A stretch of 21,218 nucleotides of DNA from NCBI GenBank assembly GCA_035640035.1, contig DASQWX010000040.1, positions 1-21,218 on the forward strand, written 5' to 3'. The DNA comes from 13-2-20CM-68-14 sp035640035 (GTDB taxonomy: Bacteria > Actinomycetota > Thermoleophilia > Gaiellales > Gaiellaceae). Position numbers and translations under genes: made by a program. The notes under the pieces were generated by a model. That model was not told the origin of the DNA. It worked only from the letters and a program-made list of their open reading frames with translations, and ran no database searches. Every line of letters starts with the position of its first letter. The stretch's first letter is position 1. Shown here piece by piece: positions 16,439-21,218 of the stretch.

Positions 16439-17008
16439 GTCGTGGACGTAGAGCCAGTTGCCGATCGCGAAGTACCCGTGCCGGGAATCGCCGCGCTTCG
16501 AGTGCCAGCCGTCGTGGACGAGCCGTAGATCGCTCGGAAAGCCGGCGCGCGAGACCTTGATGCAGCCGTTCGAGTAGTAGTCGTAGTCGCCCTCCCAGCA
16601 GTACGGATCGTCGCCGGCGGTCGGGCAGTACTGGCCCTGGCCGGCGGTCTCCTCGGAATGCACGAAGAGCTCGGTTCGCCAGGTTCCGTTCCAGCAAGGC
16701 TTGTTCTGCAGGTAGAAGACTCGGCCCGCGATGGAGCCGTTGTAGTTGTCCCAATGTCCGTGCAGGTCGTAGTAGCCCACCGGCAGCCAGCCGTGACCGA
16801 TCCAGCAAGCGTTGGTCGACACGCCCGAGCCGGCGCGCCACTTCTGGGTGCCGTAGTACCCCGGCCCGTACTGCCACACCATCGTCAGGGTCGAGGAGAT
16901 GTTCGACTGCCGCGCGAACTCGAACCAGGTCGGGTACGCGAATGCGTTCGTCGGGAGCGAAAGGGCGACTGCCAGTACAGCTGCCGTGATCCCAGCTCGG
17001 GCTTTCAT
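16436..17008 (-). CDS. Small secreted protein with L,D-transpeptidase-like Cys motif
   Basis: This 190-residue protein is predicted to be exported, with a signal peptide at 1-24 (MKARAG, then a hydrophobic core ending NAFA, cleavage before YPTW). The mature part is rich in Trp, Tyr and Gly, with five cysteines (C68, C105, C128, C137, C149). FVHSEE (H117) followed by YYSNGCIKVS (C149) recalls the His and S.GC(I/V)R active-site motif of YkuD-type L,D-transpeptidases or DUF2778-like proteins, but the rest is unfamiliar, so this is tentative. ATG 17008 is chosen because AAGGAGGT (minus strand, 17014-17021) lies 5 bases upstream; an open stretch further upstream is a shadow of the neighbour. The start overlaps the upstream gene's stop (TGATG), so the two are coupled. 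Confidence 0.85.
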   Translation of the reverse strand: MKARAGITAAVLAVALSLPTNAFAYPTWFEFARQSNISSTLTMVWQYGPGYYGTQKWRAGSGVSTNACWIGHGWLPVGYYDLHGHWDNYNGSIAGRVFYLQNKPCWNGTWRTELFVHSEETAGQGQYCPTAGDDPYCWEGDYDYYSNGCIKVSRAGFPSDLRLVHDGWHSKRGDSRHGYFAIGNWLYVHD

Positions 17009-18204
17009 CAGCGACCTCCTTCTTCGGGCCGGCGCGTGCCGGCGACCAGGCGCAACCAGTCCCTTGCCGGAGCCGGCTCTCCGCGCTCGCACGTTCTCGC
17101 GATCCGATCGCACTGAAGGAGGAAGGAGACGCCACCGGCAGCCTGCGTCGGGGGGATATCGGCAACCGCGGCGATCTCGTTCCCGCCTTCGTCGACGAAT
17201 CGAGGTTCCTGGACACCCGCAGGGAACTCGCTTCGATCGAGGCTGAGCACCTGCTCGAGTTCGAGGGAATCCGAACCCACGTGGAAGACCGCGAGGCCGG
17301 CGCTCGCGGGCGCGACGACGTGGTCGTCCACCCAAGAGCCGGAGTACGCGACCCATCTCAGCGGCGGCGTCGCGGTTGCGAGGTCGATCCGGGACGCCTC
17401 GCCTCCGGTTGCGATGTTCAGGATCCGGACGCTCGTCCCGTCCTGACTGACGACGGCGACTCGGGTACCGTCCGGGCTGACCGCGATCGCGCTACCGTCG
17501 GCAAGCGGGCGGATCGAGCCCGGCCGGTCGGCCACGAGCAGCTCGAGCTTCTCGCCGAAGCCGACGCGGTAGAGGAGGAGGCGATCGCGCGCCCAGGCGT
17601 ACACGACGTAGCGCGCCGCCTGGTTGGTCCACGCCGTCTTCGGCCCGCGGACGCTGTCCTGCACCATCACCTGTCCTTCGTACGCCCGCCCGGCCCGAAA
17701 ATACGGGTCTACGCCTTTGACGAAGGCGATTGCCCCGTCGTCGCGCCACGCTGCCGAATAGGCACCCTTGGCGAGCGGAAAGTCGCGGCCCGCGCGGTCG
17801 TGGACCCGCAACGACGGTATCCCGAGCGCGTCGCCGTCCGCGATCCCCTGTTGCGAGAAGGACTGATCGCGGTCCACCGTCCTCAGCTCGTCCCACGCGT
17901 TGTAAGCGACGAGCTCGCCGTCCGCCGACCGGACTGCCACCGGAGACAGCGGCCCCATAAGCGCTCCGGAGGCCCTGCCGCCGAGTTGCGCCCGACCTCC
18001 GTGGCCGTCGTAAAGGCGGTCTCCGCGGACGAAGGGGCCGCTCGCCCGCTCGAGGCCGGCATGCACCTTCAGCGGGCCCGTTCTCGGCGCTGCGCCACGG
18101 GCTCCGAGCACGCCGAGGATCGCCAGCGCGCCGGCAGACGAAAGCGCGACGACCAGCGCGAGGGCCAGGGCCTTGCGTCGGTTAGTGCGAAAGATTCCGC
18201 TCAT
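17008..18204 (-). CDS. Membrane-anchored beta-propeller-like protein (TolB/PD40-like), unknown function
   Basis: The 398-residue protein has a short basic N-terminus, one hydrophobic segment (about 11-33) that acts as an anchor or uncleaved signal, and a long extracytoplasmic region. That region has repeated beta-strand-rich units: RSADGELVAYNAWDEL (92-107), AAWRDDGAIAFVKG (151-164), a clear PD40-type unit SPDGTRVAVVSQDG (243-256), and WVAYSGSWVDD (284-294). Two cysteines (C365, C372) lie near the C-terminus. The substrate or ligand is unknown. ATG 18204 is chosen because GGGAGGAG (minus strand, 18207-18214) precedes it; ATG 18225 upstream is an alternative close to a TACGGT element. It is translationally coupled to the small secreted Cys protein, which implies a shared envelope role. 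Divergent from radA. Confidence 0.82.
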   Translation of the reverse strand: MSGIFRTNRRKALALALVVALSSAGALAILGVLGARGAAPRTGPLKVHAGLERASGPFVRGDRLYDGHGGRAQLGGRASGALMGPLSPVAVRSADGELVAYNAWDELRTVDRDQSFSQQGIADGDALGIPSLRVHDRAGRDFPLAKGAYSAAWRDDGAIAFVKGVDPYFRAGRAYEGQVMVQDSVRGPKTAWTNQAARYVVYAWARDRLLLYRVGFGEKLELLVADRPGSIRPLADGSAIAVSPDGTRVAVVSQDGTSVRILNIATGGEASRIDLATATPPLRWVAYSGSWVDDHVVAPASAGLAVFHVGSDSLELEQVLSLDRSEFPAGVQEPRFVDEGGNEIAAVADIPPTQAAGGVSFLLQCDRIARTCERGEPAPARDWLRLVAGTRRPEEGGR

Positions 18205-18206
18205 TG

Positions 18207-18239
18207 CTCCTCCCGGCTGTCGCATTGCTGTTGACCGTA
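18207..18239 (-). promoter_or_regulatory. Promoter -10 and Shine-Dalgarno for the propeller gene
   Basis: On the minus strand TACGGT (18234-18239) lies 8 bases before ATG 18225. GGGAGGAG (18207-18214) then precedes ATG 18204. Either ATG could be used: the first without a leader, the second with a short leader and a strong Shine-Dalgarno sequence. Confidence 0.4.
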
Positions 18240-18327
18240 AAGACAACAAGCGCGTCGCGGAAGGGGACCGCCGCTTTCGTCACACAGTCGTCGCTGATCG
18301 TCCAGGGACCCCGTCGGGTGCCGTTCC

Positions 18328-18333
18328 TACACT
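18328..18333 (+). promoter_or_regulatory. Putative leaderless -10 element for radA
   Basis: TACACT ends exactly 6 bases before the radA ATG, placing the expected transcription start at the start codon. There is no Shine-Dalgarno sequence and no clear -35. Confidence 0.5.
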
Positions 18334-18339
18334 GGCGGC

Positions 18340-19680
18340 ATGGCGAAGGCGGCCGTTCAGCACGCGTGCACTGAGTGCGGCTACAGCGCCGGGCGGTGGT
18401 TCGGGAAGTGCCCGGGTTGTGGAGCATTCGGGACGCTCGTCGAGGAGCTCGCTCCGACCGTGAAGAGCGCCTCGGCCAAGCCACTGCTTCGTCTCGTCGA
18501 CGTCGAGGCAGAGGAGGCGGAGCGGATTCCGACGGGGATCGCGGAGCTCGACCGCGTTCTTGGCGGTGGGCTCGTACCCGCCTCGCTGGTCCTAGTCGGC
18601 GGCGAACCAGGCGTCGGCAAGTCGACCCTTCTCTTGTCCGCGCTCGCCGCGATCTCGAACGAGCGGCGCGCATTGCTGGTGACGGGGGAGGAGTCCACCG
18701 CTCAGGTCAAGCTCCGCGCTGCTCGGCTGGGCGGTGCTGCGAAGGTCGAAATCCTCGCCGAGACGGAGCTCGAGACCGTGTGTGCGACCCTCGAGCGGGA
18801 ACGGCCCGCAGTCTGCGTCATCGACTCCGTTCAGACCCTTTACTCAGCCGAGGTCGGCTCGGCGCCCGGCTCGGTCGCGCAGGTTCGCGAGGCCGCGGCC
18901 CGCCTGCTCCGGGTCGCCAAGCAGTCGCACGTGGCGACGTTTCTGGTCGGCCACGTGACAAAGGACGGCACCGTCGCGGGGCCGCGCGTGCTCGAGCACC
19001 TCGTCGACTGTGTGCTCCAGTTCGAGGGCGATCGCTACCACGCACACCGAGTGCTGCGAGCGACCAAGAACCGCTTCGGCTCGACGAACGAGCTCGGGGT
19101 CTTCGAGATGACCGGAGCCGGGCTCGTGGGCGTGCCCGACCCGTCGGAGCTCTTCGGAAAGGTGAGCGAGGGCGAGGTCGGCGCGGCCGTTGCGTGCGCG
19201 CTCGAAGGGACGCGCCCGATCCTGCTCGAGATTCAGGCCCTGGTGGCGCCGACCGACCTGGCGATGCCGCGCCGGGTCGCGACCGGCGTCGATCCCAAGC
19301 GGCTCGCGATGATCGTCGCAGTCCTCTCCCGCCACGCGCGTGTCTCTCTCGGTTCCGCCGACGTCTTCGTCAACGTCGCCGGCGGTGTCCGCATCGACGA
19401 GCCGGGTGCGGACCTCGCGGTCGCCCTGGCGATCGCGTCCGCCGCGCGGGGAACGGCCGTCAAAGCCGGCACCGCTGCCTTCGGTGAAATCGGCCTGACC
19501 GGGCGGCTGCGCGCCGCGACTCAGTCCGAGCGTCGTCTCGAGGAGTGCGTGAAGCTGGGGCTCCGACAGGTTGTCGCTCCGGCGGGAACCCCTAGTGGCA
19601 AACTACGCATTCTCGAAGCGGAGAGGCTACGTAGCGCGTTGGGGGCCGGGCTCGATGTCGACAGAACCGAGGGAGGATAG
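18340..19680 (+). CDS. radA: DNA repair protein RadA (Sms)
   Basis: RadA is a RecA-like branch-migration helicase that assists homologous recombination and repair. The 446-residue protein has the N-terminal zinc finger CTEC (10-13) with CPGC (24-27), Walker A GEPGVGKS (88-95), the RadA-specific KNRFG motif (243-247), and a C-terminal Lon-protease-like domain (about 280-446) without a protease active site. The ATG start is normal for the family and follows a TACACT element by 6 bases, suggesting leaderless translation. disA overlaps its 3' end by 26 bases. The radA-disA pairing is widespread, and in Bacillus RadA modulates DisA activity. Confidence 0.98.
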   Translation: MAKAAVQHACTECGYSAGRWFGKCPGCGAFGTLVEELAPTVKSASAKPLLRLVDVEAEEAERIPTGIAELDRVLGGGLVPASLVLVGGEPGVGKSTLLLSALAAISNERRALLVTGEESTAQVKLRAARLGGAAKVEILAETELETVCATLERERPAVCVIDSVQTLYSAEVGSAPGSVAQVREAAARLLRVAKQSHVATFLVGHVTKDGTVAGPRVLEHLVDCVLQFEGDRYHAHRVLRATKNRFGSTNELGVFEMTGAGLVGVPDPSELFGKVSEGEVGAAVACALEGTRPILLEIQALVAPTDLAMPRRVATGVDPKRLAMIVAVLSRHARVSLGSADVFVNVAGGVRIDEPGADLAVALAIASAARGTAVKAGTAAFGEIGLTGRLRAATQSERRLEECVKLGLRQVVAPAGTPSGKLRILEAERLRSALGAGLDVDRTEGG

Positions 19681-20809
19681 GCAGGGACGACGGCCGGCAG
19701 CGTTGCTCGGCTTTCCTCGCAGCGCCGCCGAGCTCGACCCGCGGATCGATCCAATCCTGCTCACGGCGATCTCACGGATCGCCCCCGGCACGCCGCTCCG
19801 CCAGGGGATCGACGACATCATCCGGGCGCGCGAGGGCGCGCTGATCGTGATCGGAGAGCCTGCGGAGCTCTCCTTCATGTTCTCCGGCGGCATCCGGCTC
19901 GACCATCGGTTCACACCGCAGCTCCTCTACGAGCTGGCGAAGATGGACGGCGCGATCATCGTCAACACGGCGATCGCGAAGATCGCGCACGCGAATGTCC
20001 AGCTGATGCCCGACCCGACGATTCCGTCGAACGAGACGGGGACTCGGCATCGGACGGCGGAGCGCGTCGCGAAACAGACGAAAGCCCTCGTGGTCTCGAT
20101 CTCGCAGCAACGGGAGACCGTGACGCTCTTCATCGGGCAGAGCCGCTATCAGCTCGACCCGATCGCCGACGTGCTCGCCAAGACCAATCAAGCGCTGGCG
20201 ACGCTCGAGACGTACCGGCAGCGCCTCGATCAGGTCCTCACCCGCCTGACTGCGCTCGAATTTCAGAACGCGGTGATGCTCGACGACGTCGTCGTCGTGC
20301 TCCAGCGGGCGGAGCTCACGACTCGAATGGCGGATTACATCGAGCGTGCGTGCACCGAGCTCGGCTCCGAAGGACGGTTGATCCGGATGCAGCTCGAGGA
20401 GCATGTCAGCGAGGTGCCGGGCGAGAAGGCCGCGATCGTCTTCGACTACCACGCCGACGGCGGCGCCGACAGGGTGGCCGAGGGGCTCGAGGCTCTGGCT
20501 CAGCTCCCCTACCAGGAGCTGCTCGAGTTCGAGCTGCTCGCAATGCTGGGCTATCCGGCGACGACGAACCCGTCCGATTATTCGGTGGCACCGAGGGGCT
20601 ACCGCGTGCTTTCGCACATCCCGCGGTTGCCCGAGAACGTGATCCAGCACGTTGTCGGCGAGCTCGGCGGCCTCGAGGGGATCGTCCGGGCATCGCAACG
20701 GGACCTCGAAGCTGTCGACGGCGTCGGCGCCGTCCGCGCACGCGAGATCCGCGAGGGGCTCCGCCGGTTGCAGGAGCACAACCTCGTCGACCGGTACTTA
20801 CAGCTGTAG
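19655..20809 (+). CDS. disA: DNA integrity scanning diadenylate cyclase DisA
   Basis: DisA makes c-di-AMP from two ATP and scans DNA for branched structures as an octamer. The 384-residue protein has the DAC domain (about 30-160) with catalytic DGA (98-100) and ATP-binding RHRTAER (131-137), a helical middle region, and a C-terminal helix-hairpin-helix DNA-binding domain (about 330-384, including AVDGVGAVRAREIREGL). All key residues are present, so it should be active. ATG 19655 lies inside the radA end; a TTG at about 19705 is an alternative closer to the usual N-terminus and follows GGAGG-like sequence less tightly. A hairpin with a T-run follows the stop. Confidence 0.97.
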   Translation: MSTEPREDRQGRRPAALLGFPRSAAELDPRIDPILLTAISRIAPGTPLRQGIDDIIRAREGALIVIGEPAELSFMFSGGIRLDHRFTPQLLYELAKMDGAIIVNTAIAKIAHANVQLMPDPTIPSNETGTRHRTAERVAKQTKALVVSISQQRETVTLFIGQSRYQLDPIADVLAKTNQALATLETYRQRLDQVLTRLTALEFQNAVMLDDVVVVLQRAELTTRMADYIERACTELGSEGRLIRMQLEEHVSEVPGEKAAIVFDYHADGGADRVAEGLEALAQLPYQELLEFELLAMLGYPATTNPSDYSVAPRGYRVLSHIPRLPENVIQHVVGELGGLEGIVRASQRDLEAVDGVGAVRAREIREGLRRLQEHNLVDRYLQL

Positions 20810-20819
20810 CCGCGGTCGT

Positions 20820-20843
20820 AGTCCGCTCTGAGCAGGACTTTTT
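20820..20843 (+). terminator. Rho-independent terminator after disA
   Basis: AGTCC-GCT (20820-20827) pairs with AGC-(A)-GGACT (20831-20839) around a CTG loop with one bulged A, followed by a run of five T (20839-20843). It lies 10 bases after the disA stop and separates radA-disA from carD. Confidence 0.75.
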
Positions 20844-20863
20844 CAACCGATAGCCGAAAACCC

Positions 20864-20886
20864 CTGGAAATAGTCGCCTTTTCCAG
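20864..20886 (+). promoter_or_regulatory. Inverted repeat overlapping the carD -35 region, possible operator
   Basis: CTGGAAA (20864-20870) and TTTCCAG (20880-20886) are perfect 7-bp inverted repeats with a 9-base spacer, ending 10 bases before the carD -10. Their position over the expected -35 suits a repressor or activator site. No T-run follows on the plus strand that would make it a terminator. Confidence 0.45.
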
Positions 20887-20896
20887 CCACTTTCGC

Positions 20897-20902
20897 TATA
20901 CT
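20897..20902 (+). promoter_or_regulatory. -10 element for carD
   Basis: TATACT is close to the TATAAT consensus and is the strongest -10 in the window. Transcription would start near 20909, giving a leader of about 65 bases. No standard -35 is seen; an inverted repeat occupies that region. Confidence 0.6.
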
Positions 20903-20911
20903 TGACGGCAC

Positions 20912-20939
20912 ACGCCGACGGGCTCGAATCCGTCGGCGT
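20912..20939 (+). promoter_or_regulatory. 10-bp hairpin at the 5' end of the carD leader
   Basis: ACGCCGACGG (20912-20921) and CCGTCGGCGT (20930-20939) are perfect complements with an 8-base loop (GCTCGAAT). The hairpin would start within a few bases of the predicted 5' end and is well separated from the Shine-Dalgarno sequence (GGGGAGG, 20961-20967), so it may stabilise the mRNA or regulate it. Confidence 0.55.
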
Positions 20940-20973
20940 TCTGGCGAGTAAACAACGAAAGGGGAGGCCTGGC

Positions 20974-21218
20974 TTGTACAAGGTCGGCGACAAGGTGGTG
21001 TATCCGCACCACGGTGCAGGCACCGTCGTGAAGAAGGAATCACGCACTGTCCTCGGTCAGAAGCGCGAATACCTGACGATCAAAATTCTTCACAACGATA
21101 TGACGGTGAACGTTCCGGCCGAGAACGCCGACGCCGTCGGGCTTCGCAAGGTCATCGACGAGCAGATGGTCAACAAGGTGCTGAAGGCGCTGACCGGCGG
21201 GGGTACCCAGATGCCAAA
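20974..21218 (+). CDS. carD: CarD family RNA polymerase-binding transcription factor (3' end cut off)
   Basis: CarD binds the RNA polymerase beta subunit at promoters and stabilises the open complex, controlling rRNA and many housekeeping promoters in Actinobacteria. The frame opens at TTG 20974 (product MYKVGDKVVYPHHGAG) after an excellent GGGGAGG 6 bases upstream, and continues to the window end, giving 81 residues. The N-terminal RNA-polymerase-interacting Tudor-like domain (about 1-58) is complete: VVYPHHGAGTV, then EYLTIKI and MTVNVPAENADAVGLR. The helical C-terminal DNA-binding domain begins with VIDEQMVNKVL and is cut. It has its own promoter, leader hairpin and upstream inverted repeat. 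Confidence 0.93.
   Translation, partial: MYKVGDKVVYPHHGAGTVVKKESRTVLGQKREYLTIKILHNDMTVNVPAENADAVGLRKVIDEQMVNKVLKALTGGGTQMP

Noticed and set aside
17009..17356. N-terminal extension of the small secreted protein to a start at 17356
   Set aside because: The extension is Arg/Pro/Gly-rich, overlaps the propeller gene in another frame and precedes a clear signal peptide with a perfect Shine-Dalgarno sequence at 17008.

Overview
The window is about 21 kb of high-G+C bacterial chromosome (roughly two-thirds G+C by eye). It has dense genes, frequent GTG/TTG starts, an actinobacterial DUF2469 gene, a CarD gene and several apparently leaderless promoters of the TAnnnT type. This fits a deep-branching actinobacterium, perhaps Thermoleophilia (Gaiellales or Solirubrobacterales). 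That placement is inferred from style and gene content, not from a marker comparison.

Layout, left to right. (1) 1-3472: tilS (5' end cut by the window), hpt and ftsH. (2) 3552-6779: the folate genes folP, folB and folK, interrupted by a secreted subtilisin-like (S8) protease on the minus strand between folB and folK. folB has no ATG, GTG or TTG start and is easily missed. (3) 6787-8170: a DUF2469 gene, a 72-residue minus-strand protein and coaX. (4) 8167-9809: dusB (minus) diverging from greA. (5) 9918-12489: an M19 membrane-dipeptidase-type gene (minus) diverging from lysS. (6) 12541-13566: a sugar-nucleotide epimerase/dehydratase (minus). (7) 13835-16351: clpC, ended by a compact 85-base inverted repeat. 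(8) 16436-18204 (minus): a translationally coupled pair, a membrane-anchored beta-propeller-like protein and a small secreted protein with an L,D-transpeptidase-like Cys motif. (9) 18340-21218: radA, disA and the start of carD.

The backbone order tilS-hpt-ftsH ... folP-folB-folK ... dusB-lysS ... clpC-radA-disA closely follows the classic Bacillus subtilis region. The window therefore looks like an old housekeeping supercluster into which lineage-specific genes (S8 protease, DUF2469, dipeptidase, epimerase, propeller/secreted pair) have been placed. The core genes cover tRNA modification and charging (tilS, dusB, lysS), purine salvage (hpt), folate and CoA synthesis (folP, folB, folK, coaX), AAA+ proteolysis (ftsH, clpC), transcription (greA, carD) and DNA-damage or c-di-AMP signalling (radA, disA).

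No CRISPR array, tRNA, rRNA, transposase or phage gene was seen. I found no clearly new multi-gene system. The best leads are the near-cognate start of folB, the recurrent leaderless promoters, the inverted repeat that supplies both stop codons between clpC and its convergent neighbour, the unassigned propeller/secreted-Cys pair, and structured leaders before greA and carD.
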